From: Aplectana chamaeleonis | Lineage: Eukaryota; Nematoda; Chromadorea; Rhabditida; Cosmocercidae | Assembly (NCBI GenBank): GCA_029168955.1 | Contig: JAPDOI010000444.1 | Span: forward strand, 310,001-374,000 | DNA: 64,000 bases | Direction of reading: 5' to 3' | In this document: positions 14,579-25,916 of the stretch, in pieces | Position numbering within the stretch: the first letter of the stretch is position 1 | Layout of the letters: each line of letters opens with the position of its first letter | The notes under the pieces: generated by a model | What the model saw: only the letters and a program-made list of their open reading frames with translations | Told to the model about the DNA's origin: nothing | Database searches by the model: none | Position numbers and translations under genes: made by a program

Positions 14579-15575
14579 TAAAGGCATCGTCCACGCTGAG
14601 ATTCATATATTATTGTTTTCATGTCTTTGTATAGCTTGGCCTCTTTAGTGAACGGAAATGTCAAAAGAGCCCCTGAAAAACCTTGCTGGTAAAAGAAAAC
14701 TTGTTTGAAAACACTTAAAATAGGATTTTATTTTTCCGCCAAAATCGTTTTTGAAGCTTTGCTGCATTCGGAGGCCTGGTCACCGTCATTTTGAAGTTTT
14801 CCGGCAAGAGAGGTTTGGGCCAAAAACGTTGTTCATGTTGTTTGATTGTCCTATCAATATTCATTAAAGGTAGTGGTCACGAAGAAAAACGTTATAAAAC
14901 TATGTACACAGATCAGCTTAGATCAAAAACAGCTGAAAAACTATTAAGGTAGAGCGGTGAAAAACGGGCTAGAATTAGAGATTCTAGGGCCCAAAGAAGC
15001 CAGATCGTGCACACGTGCACAGCCCCGACCAAAAAGATTGCAGTCTCATGCCGAGCAGTCAAAAATCATTGACATTCAAAGGGAAAAAAGCGAACTTACC
15101 TAATAAAAACAGTTGAGCAATGAAAGAAAGCGCTGCAGTCAATGTTTTTGACTAGATGTGTACATAAATCCGAAGGTTCATTGATTGAAATTCAATTTCA
15201 AGCCAGCTGATGTTCTGGATATAAGAGGTCATCGATGCCGATGATGGGGAGTGGGCTCGTCCACCATCAAACGTCAAGAAAGCTCAGGCTTCAAATTTGA
15301 CCCAAAACAGTGGTTTTTCGCGATTTTTTTCATAGTTCCTACTACTCGAGACCCATAAAGGAGTTAAGAAAAAAAGCGGACAAGCATATCTGATCGCGAC
15401 CACTGCCTTTGAAAAAGTGCTAGATGGCCGACCCCACAGCAGTTCTCAGGTAGTCATAACTTTTGAGGAGCGCATTTTCAGAGCCTGAAGTTTCGTGTTT
15501 GATGCCAGCTAGCCCGGATGGTCAGATTGTACACAAAAAATTGGAAATGATTTCCAGCGCGCACGATGTCTTTAG
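14579..15575. mobile_element. family E MITE, copy 1, nested in D
   Basis: Ends AAAGGCATCGTCCACGCTGA and GCGCGCACGATGTCTTTAGA are inverted repeats matching E copies at 43.8 and 45.2 kb (consensus AAAGGCATCGTNCGCGCTGA). It is split at 14866-15412 by a family B element that landed at TTAA. Without the insert it is about 450 bp. No coding capacity. Confidence 0.7.
14866..15412 (+). mobile_element. family B MITE, copy 4, nested in E
   Basis: AAAGGTAGTGGTCACGAAGA at the left, ATCGCGACCACTGCCTTTGA at the right, same interior as the other copies. It inserted at TTAA (left flank CATTAA). It is the innermost, therefore youngest, layer of a three-element nest. Confidence 0.85.
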
Positions 15576-16160
15576 AGGCACAGTTCGAGCTCAGACACGA
15601 AATCTCAGATTTTCACATATTGTGAAGTAGACCCACCCCATACAATACCTGCCAAATGCGAGCTCTCGATTACTCCGAATAAGTGAGATATAGGAGGGAG
15701 CCAGCCTGGGGCGCCCACATCAGGAAGCCACTTTGGCACGCCCCTTTAACAATCTTTCGAGCTCAATCGTTGCAAAATGAGCGATGGCTTCCGCTCAACG
15801 GCCCCGTGTCTCCCTTCATTGTCAGCCTCTTCATTCTGGTCAGCTCATATACATCGGAAAATACAAGCTTCGAACAACTCGTCCACAATATCTTCGCAAC
15901 TCAATTATTGAGGAGGCATAACTCCGTTCTCAGGGGGTCTTATACGATTCCAGAGACATCATTGGAATCAACGTGGGACCGTTTTCAAGATGGGTAGGAA
16001 AAGGGAAAAAAGATTCTGAGGTTGGACTGTGCCATTTATTTACCAACTTATCTGACAGTTCGATAGAGCCAGTCCGATCTAGTTGCATTCGCTAGCTAAC
16101 CCTCTAACTCTTGCAAGTGTTCACTAGTTTGCCGCATTGATGTGATCAGATGCGACAACT

Positions 16161-16308
16161 TATCGTCAGTCACTGGATGAGGGATCGCCGCAACGCTACT
16201 TGGCGGCAAAAATTGCGCGATCAAGAGCCACTCTCACTTCGTTTTCCCGCGCACAATTTTTCCCGACAAGCAGCGTCGCGGCGATCCCTCATCCAGTGAT
16301 GGACGATA
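16161..16308. mobile_element. family F hairpin element, copy 1
   Basis: A 148-bp palindrome: left TCACTGGATGAGGGATCGCC, right GGCGATCCCTCATCCAGTGA followed by TGGACGATAT. The arms also contain (G/C)AAGCAGCGTCGCGG and CGCGCAATTTTTCCCG. Better-preserved copies are at 56.7, 60.4 and 62.05 kb. No coding content; a hairpin MITE by structure. Confidence 0.85.
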
Positions 16309-17208
16309 TGTATTCATGCTTCGTTTGTGTCGTGACTGGATTCGCCTTGCTCTGTAGGAGCGCTCCTAAGCATCAAAGACTATCTTCAAATCTACAAAGT
16401 AATAGGAAGTCTTATATAATAATAAGGTAATAGTATTCGCTTGCATCAGCATAAGCAAAAGAGGCGAAACCATTTACTGTACTATGATTCCTGGAAGCCA
16501 GGCATGGCAATCAAAGAACAGATCTCAAATACGTGAATACGTAGAGTTAGGAACACATACAGTTCACTCGTAAATCCAAGACTTGCAAATCGACAGGAAG
16601 CAATCAATTTTAGAAGCCCGTGAGGAGAAAGGGGCTGTCTACACACCGAGGAATTTGTCCCGCATTTGCGGTTTAAAACGTCACGCCACTCAACACGAGC
16701 GAAGTGGTCCCAGTTGGAATTAGAGCCGCGAAAGGCGAGAAAACTCCTCCCTCGGTGTGTAGAGAACCCCTGTCTCACTCGTGAGACGTTCGTGATATCG
16801 CCGGCCGGCATAGTTTTGCTCGCAAGCGGCAACCGACCGCTGCTGGCCCGTCCATTCATTAGACTAGAATTTCCGAAGGGCCTACACTGTTTTCTCCCAT
16901 CACCCAGAGGCTGTAGAACCGCGAAATTCTTATGGCTCCAAGGCGTGTTTATGCGACCCCTGCGAGCCATAAGGGATGAGATTCAAGATTTTTCACAGAG
17001 GTCCTAGAGAAGCCGCGAATGAAAAATTCGTTACTAACCAGTTTCAATATTGTAAGGTGCACAGGAGAGAAGTAGTTAATTGCATACACGATGAATCATA
17101 TCGCTAAAGTCTGCGACCTGTGCATCCACCAGCAGCTTCATAGCTACCGGCCGCCACCGCGTATTGACTGATTAACGCTCTCACTTGGCAAAACATGGGG
17201 GAGGTGCA
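16309..17208. other. non-genic stretch with one hairpin and a family N tail
   Basis: 16628-16772 is an imperfect hairpin element: AGGGGCTGTCTACACACCGA on the left and CTCGGTGTGTAGAGAACCCC on the right. 16846-16873 (CCGTCCATTCATTAGACTAG) matches the 3' block of family N without its promoter part. Two opposite open frames over 16482-17007 come from this symmetry and have no known domain. Confidence 0.5.
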
Positions 17209-17858
17209 ACATATGCGGAGGCGGCATGCATTTACGCGGCGGGTTAGGTTGGGGTTAGGCAGGGTTTGGGCGTCGGCGCGTTTGATGGTAGCAGCGTGAG
17301 GGCTGAAAAGTGGTTGGGGTAGCACTGACAAATCGTTCCCTCGCCAACCCTACTTAGCTCAAATGATATTGATTTTTTCCAATGAATCTACATTTCTCTT
17401 TATGACAGGAATGGTTCCAATAGCTTTCATTCTCATGCGTTGCGGTGGTAAGGAGGGTTCTCTTATTTCATAAAAAAATTAGGATTCCGTCCGTTCAATG
17501 AAATCAAGAGGTTAATTAAATGTAATTATATTTGAATAAATTGTAATAGCACTTCTGTGATTGGACAGAAATTTGATTTCTCATCACCTATGGTATCCCT
17601 GCCCATCATGTAATGTTTGATACCTAGGACAGTTAAAACCATTTCGACTCTGAGGAAATACTAGAATTGTTCGGAAAATCTGAATTATCCGCTCCAACAC
17701 TCTACTACCTAAAAGGGTGGGGCAGCCGAAATCCTGCTGAGAAACCAGTCATGGATTATCTCCAGCACTCGCAGAGCAATCATTAAACGCGCCGTCGCTC
17801 CAAGCCCTGCCCAACCCCAACCTAACCCGGCGCGTACATACGTGCATGCCGCCCCTAA
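17209..17858. mobile_element. family O palindromic element, copy 2, split by an insertion
   Basis: Left arm 17209-17356 (GGCGGCATGC, GCGGGTTAGGTTGGGGTTAG, TTGGGGTAGCAC) and right arm 17705-17858 (GGGGCAGCCGA, CCCAACCCCAACCTAACCCG, GCATGCCGCC) are inverted copies. Compared with the continuous copy at 55.5 kb, the arms are separated by an AT-rich insert at 17357-17704. The stretches TTAGGT and TTAGGC inside the arm are part of the element and not a telomeric array. Confidence 0.75.
17357..17704. other. AT-rich insertion inside the O element
   Basis: About 348 bases bounded by CTACTTA at 17350-17356 and CTACCTA at 17705-17711, which could be a 7-base target duplication with one change. No inverted ends, poly(A) or coding frame are apparent, so the class of insert is unknown. 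Confidence 0.45.
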
Positions 17859-19285
17859 TCGTTGAGGTTTGCCAACCACCAGCGGTCAGCGATCTTTTTT
17901 AGGGTGACTGCCTGCTAAAAAAGTGTGGTTACTCTGCTCAATGCTGCTGAGGGGAGGGAAATAGCTCTGAGTAGCGCGGTCGAGGAGTTATGTACGTTGA
18001 CGAGTGCTAACTTCTCGAGGAGAGCGTGCTCTGAGATAGCCGTTCAACATCAATCCGAGAATTTATATTACGCTTGGATATAGGTTGATTTTTGTGTTTG
18101 GGTCATCTGGTGTGCTTGAACTGTGAAGCTTCGACAGTTGTGTAAAATCACCGCGGAGACGAGATGTCCGCTGACCAAGGTGAAGCAGTCGCAGCAGACA
18201 GAGATGGCGAGCACCCGCGCTGGCAGCGGTTAAAGGTAGCAGACCCGCCATTAAATGACTTCGATTTTACGAAATGAATCAAATATATAGGAACTAACGA
18301 AGAAACAGCGAAAATCGTGTGCAGATAGAGAAATAACGCTTGATTCTGTTTTCGGGTTAAAGTGGACGAGTTACAGCTAAAAAGGCGAATATTAGCGATA
18401 AAACGGGTGAAATGCCGAAGCCGATAGGCTCTTACTGCCTGTACTAGAACGCTCAGCTCGTTGGAAGCATCGCATCCAGGCAATGTGACCGTATTCGCGC
18501 TATTAATCTGGGCGATTTTGTGTTTGGGGCGGAGCTGGCAAGGCACATGTGCGGGGTTGTCGAAAATTGTTGGCTCGCGTTGCTCAAATCAAATAGTTTT
18601 GACTCGTTTTTGACGCCTCCGACGGCATGAGCGTTCTACAAGGGACCATATCACCCCACTAATGTATGTAGTTATCTCAACAATATTTTCGTGTGCCTTT
18701 AAGCTTCAGCCTTTAAGCTTTGTTGCCAGCCATCGATTAGCATATTTCGTACGCGGAGTTGTCATGACATTTTCTGCACCGTGAAAAACAGACGACAACC
18801 GACATTACAGTCCGTGTTGACAGTATGCTGTTGACACGGATCGCACGATTTGTTCCATCTTCAAGGTTGGCGCAAACTCAGTGCGCATTAGTTACAACTC
18901 ATGAGCACAGAGCTCGCGCTAACGGTTAATAGGGAATTGAAGTATCAGTACGATCCGTGCCTGCTGTATGTGCGACGAGCAGTTTTTATGGCTTCCCGAC
19001 CTGCCAAAGAAGAGTTCCGTGTCAACCATACATGTGCGAGAAGTGTACGACGCAAGAAAGGGTATGGCTCAGAGTCTGACAACCCCTTCGGGGTGCCACT
19101 CGAGATTTCAATCCATGATTTGAACCGCTTGCTAGGGAGCAGTATCCCTCTTTGCGTGAGCATCGGAAAGGTGGAATCTTGGCGTTACTTCTTCAGAATG
19201 GCTTCCCCTCTAAATATAGCAATCAGTATTTGCGCCGGCTACCAAAATTCGTCTTGTGTTGGAGGGAACTACTACTCCAGAAGAG
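17859..19285. other. non-genic stretch with a partial family I copy
   Basis: 18833-18935 resembles half of hairpin family I (TTCAAGGTTGGCGCAAACTC, GCTCGCGCTAAC). The plus-strand frame 18901-19362 (153 codons) and the minus-strand frame 18148-18546 (132 codons) have no recognisable domain; the former runs into the K palindrome. I regard both as fortuitous. Confidence 0.45.
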
Positions 19286-19546
19286 CCGTACAGTTCAACT
19301 CCGCATTGCCGTTCAGTCCGCAAAATGCACGCTGCTTGCGAAAGCGTGCTGCGGCGCGGTAGCGAGTATCCTCAGACAGAGATGTGGGATCACCCGGGCT
19401 GTGGGATCACCCGGGCACCAAAGGCGAAAATCGCCCGGGTGATCCCACATCCCTGTCTGAGGATACTCGCAACCGCGCCGCAGCACGCTTTCGCAGAGAG
19501 CGTGCACTTTGCGGACTAAACGGCAATGCGGAGTTGAACTGTATGT
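19286..19546. mobile_element. family K hairpin element
   Basis: Large palindrome with arms of about 110-125 bases and a short loop near 19425. The left arm begins GTACAGTTCAACTCCGCATT and the right arm ends with its complement. Both contain GCAGCACGCTTTCGC and GTCTGAGGATACTCGC in opposite orientation. The left arm carries an extra tandem copy of CTGTGGGATCACCCGGG (19381-19415), which the right arm lacks. One copy in this window. No coding capacity. Confidence 0.85.
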
Positions 19547-20345
19547 AGGCCACCAGACGTTCTGATGCTTTGACGACCCCATGGAAAGCACGGCGGCAAT
19601 TCGACACAAGCTCCACTCTCAAGGCTTTTTTCGACTCGTACACAACCTCCTTCGGTTTTTCGTCGCAAGCTGTGTGTCACAGGAGTCGGCAAACAGTATA
19701 AGGTTGAACATTGGGATGCGCTTTGATAATACCTACCCACTGCACACAAGCTCACACTTGTGGGTCTATTTCCAAATGGATTCCTACATTTTCAGCTAGA
19801 TTTTGGGCCCATTAGTGATTTGCATAGTCTCGTAGAAAAGTCATTACTCCTAATTACGCAGATACCCGACGTGAGTGTTCGGAAGAAAACAACACAATCA
19901 GCAACATCGGGATGAGAACTAGGCAGGCTTCTTTGAGCTGATATATTACGCTGTTAGTCATTCACAAGCAAGTTATAAATTGAGAATATGGATCCATGGT
20001 GGTCCCTAAGACGAAAAAATCTGAGGTTTTCTTAGTTTTGCGATAATTCCCCAGAGATTTACCCCTCCCCACGATAACCATTTCGTTGAAAAGCCGAATG
20101 AAGCAATTTAACACTGACCTGAGCTCCGCAACGGCATTCCGACGTTATTTCGACAGCTATATGCATTTGTTTCTTATTATGACTCGCATGTACTTCAACC
20201 TAACTAAGCACAATTCGGTTATATTCTCGGCTTACCCCTTTCGTTAGCAGTTAGAACTGTTTTACGGTCGGTGCGAAAGTCGCTGAAAATTTGAAACAAT
20301 TCGAGACCCTTGCACTGCCATGGGTATATTTTTTTTCATTTCACT
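19547..20345. other. stretch without recognisable feature
   Basis: No gene, tandem array or dispersed family seen. Confidence 0.4.
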
Positions 20346-20888
20346 TAAAGGCAGTGGTCGCGCTCAAATATGCTCGTCTTCTTTTCCTCTCTGAAACCTT
20401 TTCTGGGTATAGAGTAGTAGAACCTATAAGAAAAAATCGCGAAAAAACGCTGTTCTAGGCCAAATTTGAAGCCTGAACTTGCTTGTCTTTTGATGGTGGA
20501 CGAGTCCGCACCACATCATCGGCATCGATGATCTCTAGTATCAAGAACATCAATTGGCTTGAAATTGAATTTCAATCAATGAAACTTCGGATTTATGTAC
20601 ACATCTAGTCAAAAACATTGACTAAAGTGCTAGCTTTCATTGTTCAACTGTTTTATTGGGTAAATTTGCATTTATTTCTTCCTCTGAGTGTCGATGATTT
20701 TCGACTGCTTGGCATTAGACTGTGATCTTTCTGTGCACGTGTGCACGAACTGGAAGTTTAGGGTCTTAATAACTCTAATTCTAGCCCGTTTTTCACCGCG
20801 CTACCTTCATAGTTTTTGAGCTGTTTTTCATCTGAGCTGATTTTTATAGTTTTTTCTATAACGTTTTTCATCGTGACCACTGCCTTTA
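20346..20888 (-). mobile_element. family B MITE, copy 5
   Basis: Reversed copy, 543 bp: AAAGGCAGTGGTCGCGCTCA at the left and CATCGTGACCACTGCCTTTA at the right, with TTAA directly outside the AGGCAG end on both sides. The interior has CATCATCGGCATCGATGATC and the GTGCACGTGTGCAC near-palindrome. No coding capacity. Confidence 0.9.
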
Positions 20889-21432
20889 AGGGCCAAAGAT
20901 CGGGGGTGGCAGTAAATGGATCCGACAATGGGTCAGTAAATGGTCTGACAGCAAATGTGTAAATAGTGTGTATATAAAAGAAAATACTGATAGCTCAAAA
21001 AATCCTGTGGAGGAACTGTTCGGACGCTATCCATGTTTTTCTTCAATCCTAACCTATTTCCACGCTGTCTCGTCAGCTCGCGTTAAGGTGGCATCTCTTC
21101 TGCGAGCTGCGAGTTGCTCGCAGTGCGAGAGGCTGGGGGCGTGGTCTTAAAACTCTCGCAACTAGCTTTCAGAGTCTGCGATTTGCGGGCAGTTCAGGAA
21201 CCTGAATCGGGGTTACGCATGAGTCGTTGCGCCATATTGAATCATGGAACGAGTGGCATTGGAGCGCTGTATTGTATTCATAGGGCGCTAGTTCACAGGG
21301 ATCGTTTCCACCAAACATTCCAGCTATTCATTAATCAAGTCTTCATCATCCATTACAGCACTTTTCTGAACTCGCAGAAATGAACGTAGCTGAAGACCAC
21401 GAGAAAATTCTTGTGTTTCCAATGTTTTTGTT
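20889..21432. other. non-genic stretch with CTCGCA-type motifs
   Basis: 21092-21190 is rich in CTCGCA/TGCGAG (for example CTGCGAGCTGCGAGTTGCTC followed by GCAGTGCGAG), as in the larger cluster at 22.1-22.4 kb. Also an ATGGATCCGACAATGGGTCA-like short duplication near 20910-20955. No coding frame recognised. Confidence 0.4.
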
Positions 21433-21924
21433 TGAAGGCAGTGTCCACGATAAAAACCATGTCTGTTTTTTTGGTGGAGATCGGCAGCTACGGGGCCTAG
21501 CGTAACCCTAACGTTGAAAAAACTAAGAAAAATGAGCTCGGAACGGTTCCCTACGGCCCCAAAGTTGGACACCCGTCAGCTCGTCACCCCCAGATGCACT
21601 TTCCACGCCCACCGACGTGAACAAATGAATGCTCGAGATTGTGAGATTAGCCAAGGTTTCCGATCAATAGTCCCGTTCTTCCCTTCATTCTCAACTTTTC
21701 TCTTTACTCAGGTCGGCTCGCATACATCGGCTGCAAAAGACGGAAGTTACAAGCCTCGGACAACTCGTCCACCATGCTTCTCTAGCTCAATTTTCGAGGG
21801 ACCTTAACTCCGTTCCTGGAAGGTCTTGTACGATTCCAAAAACATCAATGGAATAAGCACAGGACCGTCTTCAAGATAGGTGAGAAAAGAGAAAAACGAT
21901 TCTTATCGTTAACACTGCCTTTAA
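21433..21924 (+). mobile_element. family D MITE, copy 1
   Basis: GAAGGCAGTGTCCACGATAA at the left and TTATCGTTAACACTGCCTTT at the right, TTGA and TTAA flanks. The interior (CGGCCCCAAAGTTGG, CGCCCACCGACGTGAAC, CATACATCGGCTGC, AACTCGTCCACCATGCTTCT) matches the 52.0-kb copy closely. Non-autonomous. Confidence 0.85.
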
Positions 21925-22089
21925 AAACTTTTGCAGAGTCAAGCCGTTAACTTGAAAAAAAAACCATAATTGAAAAGCAAAACTGGATATATTGACGAGT
22001 AGAAACTAAAGAGAAACATCCACAGGAAAGGAAACAGAAAACAATCATGAGCGAAAACAAAGAAAACCCAGCACAGAGTGTTTTGTTGG

Positions 22090-22395
22090 CAAAAGAAATG
22101 ATGATACAGAAAGTACTAGCACTGCGAGCTACGACAAACATAGTCAGGAGTATTCTTCTCGCAGCTCGCAATGCGTGCGTGAAACTGGTCGCAGTATCCT
22201 CGCAGTGCGAGAAGACTATGAAAGCTCTCTGCGAGATATTTGTCGTCGGGCGCTCGCACTGCGAGTTGCGTCCTCGCAGTGCGGCAATAACTACGAAAGC
22301 CCCCCTACCGTTTCGCCGCAAGACAGCTCGCATGCGAGAACGCTGCGAGCACATAGCTATATGCTTATACGTGTCGCAATTCGCAGCTCGCAGAA
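22090..22395. repeat. cluster of CTCGCAGTGCGAG-type motifs
   Basis: Over 300 bases the motif CTCGCA or its complement TGCGAG occurs more than ten times, several times as the palindrome CTCGCAGTGCGAG or CTCGCACTGCGAG. Blocks on the two sides are partly inverted (CACTGCGAGCTACGACAAACAT with ATATTTGTCGTCGGGCGCTCGC in pieces). It might be a decayed palindromic element or a site cluster; the sequence does not decide. Confidence 0.45.
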
Positions 22396-22819
22396 CTCGA
22401 GATGCCACCTAAGTCGCGTTTTCAAGCACATTTACAACCACCCCCAGTATTGAATAAATTTTGGCGGTTATCTCGCGTAAAAAAACCCAACTACTACTAC
22501 CTAGATGATTTCAAGCTACGTGACTGGAAGCAGATAAGCTAGAGCGCTTCAGGTCTCTGAGCCAGGAAAACGAATAGCGGAAAAACCTCAGAGCGCCAAA
22601 TGCCCCGATATAAAGACATAGACGATCAGCATTTTAATTTATTCATTCATTCATTTATTATTACGCCAAACAAACGCGCATTGTGAAACACCACAGGACA
22701 AAGGAGAAACAATAAATGGAGGCGAGGAGAATCATCAAAGTAAAGCTCCTCTGCCTCATGGTAACAGAGAGAGATCAAATTGTGGATGGCATTTTGTCAT
22801 TTATCAGTCATCAGCTTAG

Positions 22820-23240
22820 TGCACTATAGTCTCGAAAAGATCAGGATGAGCTCGTCGCAAAAATTCATCTTGAAACTTATAACAACAGCCTCCAAAGACT
22901 TTGAAGAAACTAGTGCCGCATACACGTTGTCACATTTTGTTACCGTTGACGTTAGTGGTTGGCCCCATTTTTTCATGCCATATGCAAGATCTCCTTGTCT
23001 TCGACAAAGGATCCGTGCGCACTTGTTTAACTCTATCGTCCTCCTCGCCATATGCCATGGAGCCGACACCTAGGCCTCCAACAAGTTTTCTGCCGTTCTG
23101 ATGACGCTAACTCAATGAGCACTCGAACGTACGCTGCAGGGGACGAACCGTTCAGAGCAAAGAGACTAGTCTCTTCGCAGCGCCGAGCTCAGCCAACAGT
23201 AAGGAACTCAGCGCGCTGTCACTTACATGGCAGCCGCAAA
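22820..23240 (+). pseudogene. decayed non-LTR reverse transcriptase fragment
   Basis: The plus frame around 22960-23070 reads CLRQRIRAHLFNSIVLLAICHGADT, which fits the RT C-terminal region usually seen as LRAHLFDSTVLPALCYAAETW in nematode RTE-like proteins. After two stop codons the same frame resumes with ALERT, then RSEQRD and SLRSAEL, matching the expected order ALERCLL, NRRTQRLAGLRSSDL. Several stops make it inactive. The upstream limit is unclear because the preceding residues are poorly conserved. Confidence 0.5.
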
Positions 23241-24714
23241 ACAACTATGCGTTAAATAAAGAACCAGTGACCGCATGACGAAGAGCGTGACCCTCTGGAA
23301 CCCATGGGAGATAAAGCAAACACTTGTTTGTCCCACAACACAATGGAGTGGTGTCCTAAAACATCTGAACACACCTCACACGAATTGCTTACAGATCGCA
23401 CAAAATCGAACAAGATGGAAGTTGGCAGCTCCACAAAGCAACCACAACGATCGTGTGCCTCCAGCAGACAACCAGAGACGTGTGACCGCCGTTGAGACGA
23501 TAGCCGACTGACAACGGGCAACCAAGTATCGAGTAATAGTGAGGAAAACAACATGAACGCGACACAAAAACAGTAATCTGCGTGTCTTCTCAAGTAATAT
23601 GCGCTAAACTCACAAATCTCTTGCTCACAAGTTTCTGAACAGAACTCCACCTTTTCCAACACTGTCGAAGCAGTTTTCGGGTGTCTATAACTTCAGTGGG
23701 TGAAGGTTTACGGTGTCAAATTCGGGACTTCACCTAGGCCAGAGTCACGGCCATGGGAATATAACAAATAGCTTTTGATTTCATGCGTGCAAGTCACCTT
23801 TAATATCTGAATGGTTCGTGATATACATACATACATAAGAGTCCATATGGGCGACGCGTGTTGTTCAACCATTAATTTTCTTATTGATGAGCTCGTGTTT
23901 CGCACTGCTTGGGAGAAAAACTCAGAGGCAATATACACGCGCAATGACGTGATATTGATTAAGGCTCTGAAAAGCCCCAACTTTGGGGTTCAATCAATTT
24001 TCCTAAGGGTGATTGACATATGTAAATATTTTTGTAAAATTCTACGTAACGATTTGGTTGCAGCGTAGGGCCTTCCCTCGGAGAAATACTATCCTCCAAA
24101 ATGATGAGTTGTGCAAAGAACCAGAAAATGAAGAGATTACAACGCGATATTGCTTTAACAGTTCATTAAATAATTTAATGCGCTCAAAGGACGCGTCAAG
24201 CAAAACAGATCTGAGGAAAAACAACATTGAGAAGAACAGAGCAAATCAAAAAGAGCGACAAATCAGCACAGGAAACGGTCAAAAAACGCGGAATCCCACT
24301 ACGCATCCAGTGGTGATTTACCCGATGCAGAAATACTCTTCTACGAGAGACTGCTAGAAATCTTCAAACATACCATGCAAGAAGGAAAACTCAGTGGGAA
24401 TCATCTGTTTACGTAGTCAGCGAAGCGAGCCTTCGTCGTGCCGCCAAGCGATTCCTAATCATTCCAACTACGTCATGAGCTTTATTGCTTCTAGTATATC
24501 TAGCTGCTTGTGAGTGTTTATAACAGGAGAAATATAAATGGTTTGTCTTCCAGCTTCACTCCATTAATAGTGAGGGAGCCGGTGTTCACTCCGGAAATTT
24601 AATTCTTCGTTCCTGCTTATGGCGATCAATTGGCGTAGTGGATATCATTAGAAGATCTGCTAGTGTTATAAGGAGTTTTCCTTACGGAAAGTCCTACTAC
24701 GCTTCGTTTCATTG
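23240..24714. other. stretch without recognised gene
   Basis: The longest frames (minus 23252-23662, 136 codons; plus 24013-24357, 114 codons) show no domain I recognise. The plus one is lysine/asparagine-rich and may be chance. No repeat family identified. Confidence 0.4.
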
Positions 24715-24880
24715 TGTCGTCAATCTCTAGATGGGCGGAAGCCGCGACGCTGCTACAATAGCTTCATTATAAAAGCTGAGCGGTTGTGTTTCAGAAAACA
24801 CAGTAGTAGAAATGGGGAACGAACCGCTCCGTTCTCAGGATAGCGAGATAATAGCTGCTTCGCGGCTTCCTAGGGCTAGG
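24715..24880. repeat. diverged family F-like hairpin
   Basis: GTCGTCAATCTCTAGATGGG and GGAAGCCGCGACGCTGC at the left, GCTGCTTCGCGGCTTCCTAG at the right, with a central GAGCGGTT/GAACCGCTC pair. This agrees with the F-like copy at 49.44 kb and suggests an F subfamily. Confidence 0.5.
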
Positions 24881-25373
24881 ATACAAACCATATATGAACT
24901 CGTCAATTTTCTTGATACCGTTGTCCTGCTCGTTTTCCGCTATCATAAGCGTATCTTATGTATCGTTCCAAGAACCACGAACACTTGAAGAAACGCAAAC
25001 CAAAAACGAAAAACCGGGGTGTATTTGTCGAATTTGTTGAATACTACTTGTCCACTAAGAGTTAGCGGTCCCCGCCTGTCTGGGGTTAAAAAAGCTCGGA
25101 TGTGGACCTTCCGTGAAGCAAGAAACACCAGCCGTCGCCTATGTGACCGATTTTTGAGAATACATTTAGCCGCTTCTGACAAATAGGAGATAACCATATC
25201 TGAGGTTGTGCAGCACCGACGAGCTGTGGATTTGAAAGCATTAATCCAACTCAGCGGACAGTGTTAAACAGTTACGGGAAAACCTGAGCCGGCCTCTGTA
25301 TAGGTTGAATATCTGTTATCCGCTAAGGCGTTACGACAACTTTTAGAGAGAAAAGGGGAAGTCGTCCCTCAAC
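24881..25373. other. stretch without recognisable feature
   Basis: No gene or repeat recognised. Confidence 0.4.
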
Positions 25374-25916
25374 TTGAAGGCAGTGTTCACGATGAAAAAC
25401 CGTATTATATATTTTTTGGGTAGGTAAGTCCACTGAGTAGAGATTCATAGGGAGAAATCCCCGCAGAGCACTCAAATAGCGGAGCGAAACTTTTCAGAAA
25501 AATCTCCAAAGAAATTAATTATGCCTTTTAGTGTGCCATGTTCGATGGGTTGTTCTAAGTAAGACTGCGGAAAACGCATCGAAGCTGAAGTCAGGGAAAT
25601 GGTTCCGCTCTTCAAAACGCTCGGGTAAATGGCTTTGCTTTCTGTTTCCTGCACCGAAAAATGTAAAAAATAAGGAGGGGCCAATGTGCATGCTGGGTTG
25701 TTAGAACTTTTCTCGACGAAAAATATTGGAAAATTCGGTGCCTGTTCCTACGGTAACACAAATTCAGGGCAACTGTTTTAGGACATGGGCCGGGTGGCCC
25801 AATGGGTTGTCTGGCCCACAAGGTTTTCATCCATCTCATGACCGTTTTTCAAAAAACCTTAAGCTTACGTTTTAGCCAAAAATTGAGCAACTTTCTCATC
25901 GTGAACACTGCCTTTA
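25374..25916. mobile_element. family C' MITE
   Basis: 543 bp with inverted ends GAAGGCAGTGTTCACGATGA and CATCGTGAACACTGCCTTTA, flanked by TTGA and TTAA. The ends are those of family C at 35.9 kb but the interior is unrelated, so it is a separate family using the same terminus. The hairpin-like block GGCCGGGTGGCCCAATGGG lies near 25788. No transposase. Confidence 0.8.

Larger units (their letters stand above)
14342..16037 (+). mobile_element. family D MITE, copy 3, interrupted by nested elements
   Basis: The left part (14342-14578) has GCACAGTGTCTACGATCAAG and CCCATACGGCCCTAAA as in D at 21.4 kb. The right part (15576-16037) has TCATATACATCGG, AACTCGTCCAC, CATAACTCCGTTCTCAG and ACGATTCCAGAGACATC, and ends near GACTGTGCCATTTATT. 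About 1 kb between them is a family E element, which itself holds a family B element. Removing the inserts leaves a D element somewhat longer than the 490-bp copies elsewhere. The ends are more diverged than those of B inside it, so D is the oldest layer. Confidence 0.65.

Noticed and set aside
17240..17270. TTAGGT and TTAGGC stretches resembling the nematode telomere repeat
   Set aside because: Only two or three irregular units, part of the arm of family O and repeated in its inverted arm; no tandem array.
22631..22660. ATTC-rich run considered as a microsatellite
   Set aside because: Only about four to five units; too short to be informative.
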